This document shows positions 1 to 7,194 of a stretch of DNA of 64,000 nt, piece after piece. Every line of letters begins with the position of its first letter. Position 1 is the first letter of the stretch. The notes under the pieces were generated by a model. The model made no database searches. It was given only the letters and a program-made list of their open reading frames with translations, and was not told the origin of the DNA. Made by a program: the position numbers and the translations under genes. Origin of the DNA: Sphingomonadales bacterium (lineage in GTDB: Bacteria > Bacteroidota > Bacteroidia > Flavobacteriales_D > Crocinitomicaceae); contig VHBC01000007.1 in assembly GCA_016872115.1 (NCBI GenBank), positions 1 through 64,000 on the forward strand, in the 5' to 3' direction.

Positions 1-86
1 TCTAAAAAATTAGGATTCACCCTATTTTCCCCTATTTTTTTAGTGCTTATTTATCAGTTCTTTAGGTGTTTTAAGTGATATTTTCC

Positions 87-116
87 TTGTTTTTATTGGA
101 TTTATACCTATCTTTG
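87..116 (+). promoter_or_regulatory. Promoter of the rpsF operon
   Basis: A -33 TTG (87-89) is followed after 19 bp by TATCTTTG (109-116), a perfect match to the Bacteroidota -7 consensus TAnnTTTG. It continues as TTTGCACC, as does the ndk promoter at 33248. The predicted start is near 121, giving a 5' leader of about 30 nt before rpsF. Motifs are seen directly; promoter activity is inferred. Confidence 0.72.
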
Positions 117-150
117 CACCCCAAATACTAATTAATTAAAGTTTAACCTT

Positions 151-489
151 ATGAATTCTTACGAAACTGTTTTCATTTTAACTCCCGTTTTGTCTGATGA
201 GCAGGCAAAGGAAGCAGTACAGAAATTCGAAGGCGAGATTACTTCAAAGGGAGGTAAAATCAAGCATTCGGAGAGCTGGGGTTTGCGCAAAATGGCCTAC
301 CCAATCCAGAAAAAATCAACTGGTTTTTATTTCCTAGTTGAATTTGAAGCTGAAGGCAACGTTGTTGCAGATTACGAATTGATGATGAAGCGCGACGAGC
401 GTGTTCTCCGATTCCTAACTGTAAAAATGGACGTCGATCACCTTGCCTACGCTGACAAGCGTCGCGCTAAAGCTGGAGCAACTGCCTAA
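151..489 (+). CDS. rpsF: 30S ribosomal protein S6
   Basis: S6 is a small-subunit ribosomal protein that binds 16S rRNA together with S18 in the platform of the 30S subunit. The 112-residue product opens with the family's typical start ([16 protein letters not shown]) and contains the [10 protein letters not shown] segment and the [15 protein letters not shown] segment near residues 77-90. The C-terminus is short, with a basic KRRAKAG stretch. It is the first gene of rpsF-rpsR-rplI, 31 bp before rpsR, and is served by the promoter at 87-116. The ATG at 151 fits the family N-terminus and there is no in-frame upstream alternative of note. Confidence 0.97.
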   Translation: MNSYETVFILTPVLSDEQAKEAVQKFEGEITSKGGKIKHSESWGLRKMAYPIQKKSTGFYFLVEFEAEGNVVADYELMMKRDERVLRFLTVKMDVDHLAYADKRRAKAGATA

Positions 490-520
490 TTATTGTCAAA
501 CCCATTAAAAACAACGTATC

Positions 521-781
521 ATGTCAAACGATATCCGTTACCTTACCCCGATTAACATCGATATTAAAAAGGAGAAGTACTGCCGCTTTAAGAAAAGTGG
601 TATCAAATTCATCGACTACAAAGACGCTAATTTCCTTTTGAAATTGGTAAACGAACAAGGTAAAATTTTACCGCGTCGCATCACCGGTACTTCTGCTAAG
701 TATCAAAAACGTGTCAACAAAGCCATCAAGCGTGCGCGTCACCTCGCCATCTTGCCTTACGTTGGCGACATGTTGAAATAA
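521..781 (+). CDS. rpsR: 30S ribosomal protein S18
   Basis: S18 is the S6 partner in the 30S platform. The 86-aa basic protein carries the family core [16 protein letters not shown] (about residues 20-35) and the [29 protein letters not shown] block (about 52-80), which is highly conserved in S18. Length is normal. It sits 31 bp after rpsF and 30 bp before rplI in the standard rpsF-rpsR-rplI order, so co-transcription is very likely. Confidence 0.97.
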   Translation: MSNDIRYLTPINIDIKKEKYCRFKKSGIKFIDYKDANFLLKLVNEQGKILPRRITGTSAKYQKRVNKAIKRARHLAILPYVGDMLK

Positions 782-811
782 GTCATTGTTGAACGATATA
801 ATTTAGAAATC

Positions 812-1258
812 ATGGAAGTCATTCTAAAGAAAAATGTAGATAAATTAGGTTACGCCAATGAGGTAGTATCTGTTAAGCCTGGTTACGGTCGTAATTTCCT
901 TATTCCACAAGGCTACGCCATTTTGGCTACTGCTAGTGCCAAAAAAGCACACGAAGAAGTGATGCGCCAGAAGTCGCACAAAGAATCGAAAATGTTAGCT
1001 GAAGCACAAGAACTTGCTGCTAAATTGGCAGATCTATCTATTCGCATCGCTACCAAAGCTGGTGAAAACGGCAAAATTTTTGGTTCAGTAAACAACGTTC
1101 AACTCGCCGAGGCACTTATTGAGGCTGGTTTCGAAATTGACCGAAAATCATTAAAAATCAAAGATGAGCCTATTCGTGAACTCGGCTCTTTTGAAGCTGA
1201 AGCGAACCTTTACAAAGGAGTGAAACAATCTTTCACATTCGAAGTAGTAAGCGAATAA
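812..1258 (+). CDS. rplI: 50S ribosomal protein L9
   Basis: L9 binds 23S rRNA and has two globular domains joined by a long helix. The 148-aa product starts MEVILKKNVDKLG and shows the N-domain signature GYGRNFLIPQGYA (about residues 24-36), the charged connecting helix (about 42-75) and a C-domain with GKIFGSV (about 86-92). Length is normal. It is the last gene of the ribosomal operon and is followed 22 bp later by a strong hairpin terminator. Confidence 0.97.
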   Translation: MEVILKKNVDKLGYANEVVSVKPGYGRNFLIPQGYAILATASAKKAHEEVMRQKSHKESKMLAEAQELAAKLADLSIRIATKAGENGKIFGSVNNVQLAEALIEAGFEIDRKSLKIKDEPIRELGSFEAEANLYKGVKQSFTFEVVSE

Positions 1259-1280
1259 GCTAACAACTTTATTCAAAAGA

Positions 1281-1309
1281 AAAAGCCCCGCAATCGCGGG
1301 GCTTTTTTA
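1281..1309 (+). terminator. Rho-independent terminator, probably bidirectional
   Basis: The stem AAAAGCCCCGC (1281-1291) pairs with GCGGGGC plus the first T residues (1296 onward) around an AATC loop and ends in a run of six T. The A-run on the 5' side gives a T-run on the minus strand. It lies between convergent rplI and hldD and could end both transcripts. Confidence 0.9.
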
Positions 1310-1338
1310 TAAATTCAAATTTTGCTAAACTTCTTGAA

Positions 1339-2298
1339 TTATAACTCTTTGGTCAGGTGCTCCTTGACGTAGTCGCTTACGCCTTGTTCTAATGTATGAA
1401 AACCACCATTGTAACCTGCCGCCAATAATTTTGACATATCGGCTTGCGTGAAATATTGGTATTTATCTCGGATGTCTATAGGTGTATCTATGAATGTAAT
1501 TTGAGGTGCGAGGCCTAGTGCTTCAAAAGTGAGGCATGCGAGGTCGTAAAAAGTACGCGCTTTACCAGACCCTAAGTTGTAAATACCACTCTGCGGGAGT
1601 TGTGTTTGCACGAACTGACAAACTTTAGCGACGTCTTTGACATAAACAAAATCACGGAGTTGCTCACCGTCTTTGTAGTTGGGGTGATGCGAACGAAAAA
1701 GCTGCATAGCACCTTTTTCTTTTATTTGTTTGTAAGTGTGTAATACTACACTGGCCATGCGACCTTTGTGGTATTCTTTTGGTCCATAAACATTAAAGAA
1801 TTTGAGCCCATACCATTGAGGAGGCGTGCTTTTTTGCACTAAGGCCCAAACATCAAAATCGTTTTTTGATTGACCGTACAAATTAAGCGGTTGCAAGCTT
1901 TTGCTCAGGCTGTGGTCGTCTTTGTAGCCGAATTCACCAAGGCCGTAGGTGGCAGCACTACTCGCGTAGACAAGCGGAATTTGTGCAGTAGTACAAATTT
2001 CCCAGATGGTTTTGCTAAAAGCTAAATTGAGGTGATCCAAGATGGCTTGATTCTTTTCGGTGGTATCTGTGCGGGCTCCTAGATGAAATACAAAATCAAT
2101 AAACTTGCTATTTTCGGCAAACCAAGGTAAAAATGCTTCTCTGTCTAGGCATTGCTCAAATTGGAGCTTGGTCCAGTTGCGTTTTTTGGCTTCAGTAGAG
2201 AAGTCATCGACCAAGATGAGGTTGGTATGCCCAGCGGCATTGAGCCTTTCGGCTAGATAACTTGCAATAAAGCCTGCGGCTCCGGTAACGATTATCAT
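1339..2298 (-). CDS. hldD: ADP-L-glycero-D-manno-heptose 6-epimerase
   Basis: HldD (RfaD) epimerises ADP-D-glycero-beta-D-manno-heptose to the L form, supplying heptose for the lipopolysaccharide core. The 319-aa protein begins MIIVTGAAGFIASYL (Rossmann GxxGxxG for NADP). It contains YASSAATYG (about 111-119), the catalytic YGQSK, FFNVYGPKEYHKGRMASV, RDFVYVKDV, and the family-specific end YFTQADMSKLLAAGYN. An upstream in-frame extension exists, but the ATG at 2298 places the Rossmann motif at residue 1 as in the family, and it lies 1 bp after the deoxynucleoside kinase stop. It is likely co-transcribed with that kinase, although the functions are unrelated. Confidence 0.93.
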   Translation of the reverse strand: MIIVTGAAGFIASYLAERLNAAGHTNLILVDDFSTEAKKRNWTKLQFEQCLDREAFLPWFAENSKFIDFVFHLGARTDTTEKNQAILDHLNLAFSKTIWEICTTAQIPLVYASSAATYGLGEFGYKDDHSLSKSLQPLNLYGQSKNDFDVWALVQKSTPPQWYGLKFFNVYGPKEYHKGRMASVVLHTYKQIKEKGAMQLFRSHHPNYKDGEQLRDFVYVKDVAKVCQFVQTQLPQSGIYNLGSGKARTFYDLACLTFEALGLAPQITFIDTPIDIRDKYQYFTQADMSKLLAAGYNGGFHTLEQGVSDYVKEHLTKEL

Positions 2299-2299
2299 T

Positions 2300-2914
2300 T
2301 TAGAACAAACCGTTGATTTCGGCGTCGATGGCATTGATGATTTTACCGAGGTCTTCTTGGTTTTCAGGAAAGCGATTGTTGTCTACGTCGATGATAAGCA
2401 ATTTGCCTTTATCGTAGGTAGAAATCCAGGCTTCGTAGCGTTCATTGAGACGCTTGAGGTAGTCCAAGCGGATGCTTTCTTCGTAGTCGCGGCCGCGCTG
2501 TTGGATTTGCGAAACCAAGGTAGGAACCGATGCGCGCAAATAAATGAGTAAATCAGGCGCCGAAACAAAAGAATCCATGAGATTAAACAACGAAAAGTAG
2601 TTTTCGAAGTCACGGGTGGTCATTAGGCCCATTGAGTGAAGGTTGGGCGCGAATATAAATGCATCTTCGTAAATTGTGCGGTCTTGGATGACCGTATGGG
2701 TTGACTCCTTAATCTCTTGAATTTGCGTAAAACGACTATTGAGGTAATAGATTTGCAGATTAAAAGACCAACGCTGCATATCGTGGTAAAAGTCATTGAG
2801 GTAAGGATTCTGATCGACGTCTTCAAAATGAGTCTCCCAATTGTAATGTTTTGAAAGCAGGTTGGTTAAGGTAGTTTTTCCCGAACCAATATTTCCAGCA
2901 ATAGCTACGTGCAT
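2300..2914 (-). CDS. Deoxynucleoside kinase
   Basis: This cytosolic enzyme phosphorylates deoxynucleosides with ATP in nucleotide salvage. The 204-aa sequence has a P-loop GNIGSGKTT (residues 7-15), an FEDVDQNPYL segment like the substrate-binding loop of the dCK/dGK family, a DRT motif (78-80) in place of the usual DRS/ERS, and an arginine-rich LID (QQRGRDYEESI). Which base it prefers cannot be read from the sequence. It starts 1 bp upstream of hldD in transcription order and has a plausible promoter at 2934-2964. Confidence 0.9.
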   Translation of the reverse strand: MHVAIAGNIGSGKTTLTNLLSKHYNWETHFEDVDQNPYLNDFYHDMQRWSFNLQIYYLNSRFTQIQEIKESTHTVIQDRTIYEDAFIFAPNLHSMGLMTTRDFENYFSLFNLMDSFVSAPDLLIYLRASVPTLVSQIQQRGRDYEESIRLDYLKRLNERYEAWISTYDKGKLLIIDVDNNRFPENQEDLGKIINAIDAEINGLF

Positions 2915-2933
2915 AACCTTTTAATTTAGAGGG

Positions 2934-2964
2934 CTAAAATACGATAATTACCTCGAATCCTCAA
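2934..2964 (-). promoter_or_regulatory. Probable promoter of the kinase-hldD pair
   Basis: On the minus strand TTTTG (TTG at 2964-2962) is followed after 20 bp by TATTTTAG (2941-2934), one mismatch from TAnnTTTG. It lies 19 bp before the kinase ATG and is inferred from motif spacing only. Confidence 0.4.
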
Positions 2965-2974
2965 AAGAATCTGC

Positions 2975-3772
2975 CTATAATTTCAAGCGATAGATCTTGA
3001 TTTTTTTACCTTGCTGAAAATAAAAGCGATCCTGCAGCACTTGAAGTTGTTTGAAGTTCATTAGTGGTAATTCGATAGGGCCTTCGTTTACACCGGGACC
3101 AATTCTTTCGAATTGCAGTGCGTTCTTAATCCAAATGGCATTTTCAAATCCAAAAAGTTGGGTGCCAGGTGCTAGTGTCGTACTTTTTACCAACGTTAGA
3201 TTCCGATCAAATTCAAAGTAACGACCATCATTGAGCAAACAAATTAAATTTTGTTGGTATTCAAAGAATTGTGCAATCTTGGCATCATTTAGCCCACCAA
3301 AACAATTATCCACAATTTGAACCACTTGCGCAGTATTGATCTGAAACAAGACCAAGCGCTCACGGTATTGATCAAAAAGCCAAATAAATTCAGGTCGCTT
3401 ACTTGTTGCTATTGTGGTGATATTCGAAAAATTGAAATCGTAAAGCGCCAGAGGCTCATCGTTGAGTTGCAAGGTGTTGTCAAGGGTGCCAATCATTTGT
3501 TGTCCTTCTGAAAACAAAAGTGTACGCAAGCCATTGATGGGCAATACTGCTGTAAGCTCACCAAAATTCTTGAACGTTTCTTGAAATGGCTTAGGGTTTG
3601 AATTTTGTTGGAGCCAAAGCGTGTTGTTTTTCCATTGATAGAGTTGGCCCCATTCGTCACTGGTCCAAGAATGGCTACTGTCTGTTAATAGGAGTTCTTT
3701 TTCTAATACCCACGTTTGACCAATAAGGGAGCTTTGAAAAAAAAGTAAAAATATGAACGCTACAATTTTCAT
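2975..3772 (-). CDS. Exported hypothetical protein, beta-propeller-like
   Basis: I do not recognise the family. The 265-aa product has a clean signal peptide (MKIVAFIFLLFFQSSLIGQ, cleavage after about residue 19) and then a beta-rich sequence with repeated short strands and tryptophans (SWTSDEWGQLYQW near 34-46). It ends KIKIYRLKL, consistent with a small beta-propeller or beta-sandwich in the periplasm or outer membrane. Its ATG overlaps the GH3-gene stop by 4 bp (ATGA), so the two are translationally coupled. A similarly built protein is encoded at 36982-37851. Confidence 0.8.
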   Translation of the reverse strand: MKIVAFIFLLFFQSSLIGQTWVLEKELLLTDSSHSWTSDEWGQLYQWKNNTLWLQQNSNPKPFQETFKNFGELTAVLPINGLRTLLFSEGQQMIGTLDNTLQLNDEPLALYDFNFSNITTIATSKRPEFIWLFDQYRERLVLFQINTAQVVQIVDNCFGGLNDAKIAQFFEYQQNLICLLNDGRYFEFDRNLTLVKSTTLAPGTQLFGFENAIWIKNALQFERIGPGVNEGPIELPLMNFKQLQVLQDRFYFQQGKKIKIYRLKL

Positions 3773-5277
3773 TGGTGAGCTATTATTTCTTTAAGCAGTG
3801 TGTCGTTATTTTGTAAGCGAGGTACTTTGTGTTGTCCGCCAAGTTTTCCTTTGAATTTGAGCCAACGGTGAAAAGTACCATCGGCAACTACACTAATTAA
3901 CGGAGCACCAATATTTATATTGCCTTTGCGCTTGGCGTCGTAGTCGGCATTGATGCGTTTGAGCTCTGTATCGAGGGTCAAGGCGAAAGCCTCCAAATCC
4001 GCAGGTTTTTTTTCAAATTCGATCAACCAATGATGCGCCCCAACTTGGGTTGAGCGACAAAAATCGGGTGCAGCAGTATATTCTCGGATTTCAACCTGGT
4101 GTAAAGCACAAGTTCTACACAGGGCGGTATCCGCATGCTCAATAATCAACTTCTCTCCAAAAGCATTGATATAATGCGCAGTTCTACCACTCACAACAAA
4201 ACGATAAGGTTTGGTTTGGGTAAAACGAACGGTGTCGCCTATGATGTAACGCCAAAGACCAGCAGAGGTAGAAATGACCAATGCATAATCGGTATCAGGT
4301 ACGATTTCTCCCAATGAAAGTACTTCTTTTGAATCCAAACCGTCGAAGGAGTCCAATGGTATAAATTCATAAAACACCTCAGAATTGGTAAGTAAAAGTA
4401 GATCTTTACTATCGCTTTGATCCTGTAAGCCAAAATACCCTTCTGAGGCATTGTAATTTTCAACGTAATTCATATCGGGCTTGCCAATAATTTGCGCAAA
4501 AGCTTTTTGATACGGCGAAAAAGACATGCCCCCATGGATATAGAGTTCTAAATTGGGCCAAACTTCACCAATATTCTTTTTTTGACTTTTCTCGAGTACC
4601 TTCTGTAGAAGTAAAAGCGTCCAGCTCGGAACCCCAGCTATAATACAAATGTTTTCATCTAGAATCGAAGAGGCCATTCGGTCCAACTTTTCTTCCCAGT
4701 TTTCTAAAAGCGCAATTTCTTTTTTAGGCGTTCGGCGTAATTCGGTCCAGATGGGGAGGTTATTAATGATAATGGCTGATAGGTCGCCAATGAATACGCC
4801 GTGGCTGTGTTGTTCGATTTTACCTGTGCCACCTACAATTAAATGCTTTGCATTGTAGAGTTTGCGCCCTTCAAAATTGTGATAATACTGCGCTAATAAG
4901 TCTTTTCCACCGGCGTAGTGGTTTTCTAGAAGCGAGCTTTCGGTAATTGGGAGGATTTTAATACGATCGGCAGTAGTACCCGAAGATTTGGCAAACCATT
5001 TAGTGACACCAGGCCACAATAAATCGTTTTCGCCTTCTATGGCGCGGTCAATAAAAGGTTTGAGTGTTCCGTAATCGGCTAAGGGTACGCGCGTTTTGAA
5101 TTCTTGGTAATTTTCGAGGCTAGCAAAATGATGGGTTTTGCCATAAAAGGTTTGGGCGCCTTCTAGTAATAGGAATTCGAGTGTACGCGCCTGATTGGAG
5201 AGGGCTTCGTCGCGGTAGTCGTTGATGCGTTCCATACGCCGGCCAATCCACCAGGAAAATAAGGTGTTAAACGGCAT
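3769..5277 (-). CDS. GH3-family acyl-acid-amido synthetase-like protein
   Basis: The GH3 family was first known from plants, where members adenylate acyl acids (auxin, jasmonate) and join them to amino acids; bacterial members are common but mostly uncharacterised. The 502-aa protein has the three ATP-binding signatures: KSSGTTADRIKILPIT (motif I), YNASEGYFGLQD (motif II) and LWRYIIGDTVRFT (motif III). A basic C-terminal cap contains LKFKGKLGGQHKVPRL. The start MPFNTLFSWWIGRRM is usual for bacterial relatives. It overlaps the exported protein downstream by 4 bp and follows the 32-aa membrane peptide by 16 bp. Family assignment is firm; the substrate is unknown. Confidence 0.9.
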   Translation of the reverse strand: MPFNTLFSWWIGRRMERINDYRDEALSNQARTLEFLLLEGAQTFYGKTHHFASLENYQEFKTRVPLADYGTLKPFIDRAIEGENDLLWPGVTKWFAKSSGTTADRIKILPITESSLLENHYAGGKDLLAQYYHNFEGRKLYNAKHLIVGGTGKIEQHSHGVFIGDLSAIIINNLPIWTELRRTPKKEIALLENWEEKLDRMASSILDENICIIAGVPSWTLLLLQKVLEKSQKKNIGEVWPNLELYIHGGMSFSPYQKAFAQIIGKPDMNYVENYNASEGYFGLQDQSDSKDLLLLTNSEVFYEFIPLDSFDGLDSKEVLSLGEIVPDTDYALVISTSAGLWRYIIGDTVRFTQTKPYRFVVSGRTAHYINAFGEKLIIEHADTALCRTCALHQVEIREYTAAPDFCRSTQVGAHHWLIEFEKKPADLEAFALTLDTELKRINADYDAKRKGNINIGAPLISVVADGTFHRWLKFKGKLGGQHKVPRLQNNDTLLKEIIAHQ

Positions 5278-5293
5278 AGGAGCGACTTTTGAC

Positions 5294-5392
5294 TTAACCC
5301 CAAATAAGGATATACACTACAATGCTAAGAAGTGAAATTGTAATGATGGTTCCGATAGCAGCGGTTGATTCTTCGAAAAAATTATCTGACAT
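5294..5392 (-). CDS. 32-residue predicted single-pass membrane peptide
   Basis: A short ORF fills the gap between the GH3 and Bax-inhibitor genes: ATG at 5392 and TAA at 5296-5294. The translation has a polar acidic start (MSDNFFEESTAA) and then one uninterrupted hydrophobic stretch of about 18 residues (IGTIITISLLSIVVYILI) ending in WG. The composition of a clean transmembrane helix and the tight packing argue for a real gene, but no SD is visible and I do not recognise a family. Small subunits of respiratory or membrane enzyme complexes look like this. Confidence 0.5.
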   Translation of the reverse strand: MSDNFFEESTAAIGTIITISLLSIVVYILIWG

Positions 5393-5428
5393 AGCGTTTA
5401 AATTTGAGTCTCAAAATTAGCAAATTTT

Positions 5429-6145
5429 TTAATCTCTGTTGCCTAATAAGCGCAATAAAGACAAGAATAAATTGACAAAAGTCAGATACAATTGAAAACC
5501 AGCAAATAAGGCCAATTTTTGACGCAAAGTACCATCCATTTCAGCTTGGTAGGCCATGTTCTTGATCATTTGCATTTCATAAGCAACTAAACCTGTGAAA
5601 ATAAAGACAGAAACCAAAGAAATAATATAGTCAAAACCGCTACTTCCTAAAAACATATTGACTAAGCTTGAAATAATTACGCCAAAAAGCAACATGTAAA
5701 GTAAGCTGCCAAATTTGGTTAGATCTGTTTTCGTTGTGTAACCCAAAAAGGCCATGAATCCAAATGAGCCAGCAGTAAGTAAGAAGGTGGTGGCAAGTGT
5801 ACCGGTAGCGTAGGCCATGAATAGAACAGATAAACTCATGCCTAATAAAACTGCATAGATGACAAACAAAGCCATTAGGGTGCCAAATGAGAATTTATTG
5901 AAGCCGCCTGCCATGGCAAAAGAAATGAGAATCGGAGAGAATAATATTACGTAGAAAAAGATGGAGACTCCACCACTTGCCGTCATGAATAGCGAAGCGA
6001 GTAAGGCAGGGTTGGTACCTATGAAATACGAAATAACTCCTGAAATGGTGAGCGCTGCAAACATGTAGTTGTAAACACTTTTGATGAAGTCGCGGGCATA
6101 ATCTTGGCTAACTGAGCCACTGTTTGGGTAATTGAAATCTTCCAT
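5429..6145 (-). CDS. Bax inhibitor-1/YccA family membrane protein
   Basis: The 238-aa protein is almost entirely hydrophobic with seven predicted transmembrane segments. It carries family features: the N-terminal ARDFIKSVYNYMFAALTISGV entry and a C-terminal LYLTFVNLFLSLLRLLGNRD ending, the usual terminus of the YbhL/YccA (Bax1-I, TMBIM) group. Members act as pH-sensitive calcium leaks or protease modulators; the role here is not shown. It starts 2 bp after the folE stop, so the two are probably co-transcribed. Confidence 0.92.
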   Translation of the reverse strand: MEDFNYPNSGSVSQDYARDFIKSVYNYMFAALTISGVISYFIGTNPALLASLFMTASGGVSIFFYVILFSPILISFAMAGGFNKFSFGTLMALFVIYAVLLGMSLSVLFMAYATGTLATTFLLTAGSFGFMAFLGYTTKTDLTKFGSLLYMLLFGVIISSLVNMFLGSSGFDYIISLVSVFIFTGLVAYEMQMIKNMAYQAEMDGTLRQKLALFAGFQLYLTFVNLFLSLLRLLGNRD

Positions 6146-6147
6146 GG

Positions 6148-6714
6148 TTAATGAATTTTAGCTTGTACTAAATTAATAAATTCTTTTCTTGTTGCATCGT
6201 TGTTCATAAAAAGACCTGTGAAGGCGCTGGTAGTGGTGACTGAGTTTTGCTTTTGAACGCCGCGCATTTGCATGCACATGTGTGCACACTCGATGACAAC
6301 CGCCACACCTTTGGGTGTAAGTGTGCGTTGAATGGAGTCCCGAATTTCAAGCGTTAGGCGTTCTTGCACCTGCAGTCTTCGGGAAAATGCATCTACAATT
6401 CTTGGAATTTTACTCAGGCCAACGATTTTTCCATCTGGGATGTAAGCAACATGTGCTTTACCGAAGAACGGCAACATGTGGTGCTCGCACATCGAGTAGA
6501 CTTCAATGTCCTTGACAATCACCATTTCTGAATAATCCTCATGAAAAATGGCCGACTCGATGATTTCGTCTGGATTGAGTTGATAGCCGTTCGTTAAAAA
6601 TTGCATGGCTTTGGCCACGCGTTCAGGGGTTTTAAGTAAGCCTTCGCGGTTGGGGTCTTCGCCAATTTCTTTTAGAACTTTGGCGTATAGCGCTTGCAAA
6701 TTTGAATTTTCCAA
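6148..6714 (-). CDS. folE: GTP cyclohydrolase I
   Basis: FolE converts GTP to 7,8-dihydroneopterin triphosphate, the first step of folate, biopterin and queuosine synthesis. The 188-aa protein contains [18 protein letters not shown] (19-36), the zinc site [19 protein letters not shown] (75-93) with Cys76 and His79, and [11 protein letters not shown] (142-152) with the third ligand Cys147. It is therefore a type IA zinc enzyme. The start codon is TTG at 6714: an in-frame TAA directly precedes it and the next Met is residue 37, inside the conserved domain. It lies 34 bp after the PTPS-type gene. Confidence 0.95.
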   Translation of the reverse strand: MENSNLQALYAKVLKEIGEDPNREGLLKTPERVAKAMQFLTNGYQLNPDEIIESAIFHEDYSEMVIVKDIEVYSMCEHHMLPFFGKAHVAYIPDGKIVGLSKIPRIVDAFSRRLQVQERLTLEIRDSIQRTLTPKGVAVVIECAHMCMQMRGVQKQNSVTTTSAFTGLFMNNDATRKEFINLVQAKIH

Positions 6715-6748
6715 TTAGTTGAATGTTTGAAGTGCTTACGGGTGGAGC

Positions 6749-7180
6749 TTAAAAAGGTTCATTGCCACCGTAATATTCTACAAAGTTGTTTTCTGTTTCG
6801 ACCAATTTGATTTTGGCAAGTTCTCCGCCATTTTCTAAAACTAGTGGTGCTAAGATGTCCCAAATGGCAATAGCAACGATTTCTGTAGAGGCCATTTTAC
6901 CATCGAGAAAGGGGACATCTAAGTTAAGGTTTTTGTGGTCAAGGGCTTCAATAATGTGGGTCTTGACAAAATGGCTTAGTAATTTGAGGTTCATGACAAA
7001 ACCGGTTTCAGGGTTTGGGATACCTTTGACAGTAACCCACAACTCGAAGTTGTGGCCATGCCAGTTTTGGTTGGAACATTTGCCAAAAACTTCCCAGTTT
7101 TTTTCATCTGACCACTCTGGGCGCCATAGTTTATGGGCTGCATTGAAGGTTTCGCGGCGAGTGATATAGGTAGTCTTCAT
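6749..7180 (-). CDS. 6-pyruvoyl-tetrahydropterin synthase / QueD-family protein
   Basis: This family uses dihydroneopterin triphosphate, the FolE product, to make 6-pyruvoyl- or 6-carboxy-tetrahydropterin. The 143-aa protein has the zinc ligands His16 (FNAAH) and His41/His43 (WHGHN), the catalytic Cys35 in KCSNQNWHGHNF, and the ALDHKNLNLDVPF and ETENNFVEYYGG blocks. The spacing Cys-x5-HGHN is that of PTPS-II, the biopterin-type enzyme of animals; QueD of E. coli has Cys-x3-HGH. Its place directly upstream of folE supports a pterin role. Automatic annotation would probably call it queD; I leave the symbol empty because the motif points elsewhere. Confidence 0.88.
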   Translation of the reverse strand: MKTTYITRRETFNAAHKLWRPEWSDEKNWEVFGKCSNQNWHGHNFELWVTVKGIPNPETGFVMNLKLLSHFVKTHIIEALDHKNLNLDVPFLDGKMASTEIVAIAIWDILAPLVLENGGELAKIKLVETENNFVEYYGGNEPF

Positions 7181-7194
7181 TTTTAGGAACCGAA

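Noticed and set aside
6749-7180. Straight queD assignment
   Set aside because: The Cys-x5-HGHN spacing and other blocks fit PTPS-II better than QueD, so the symbol was withheld.
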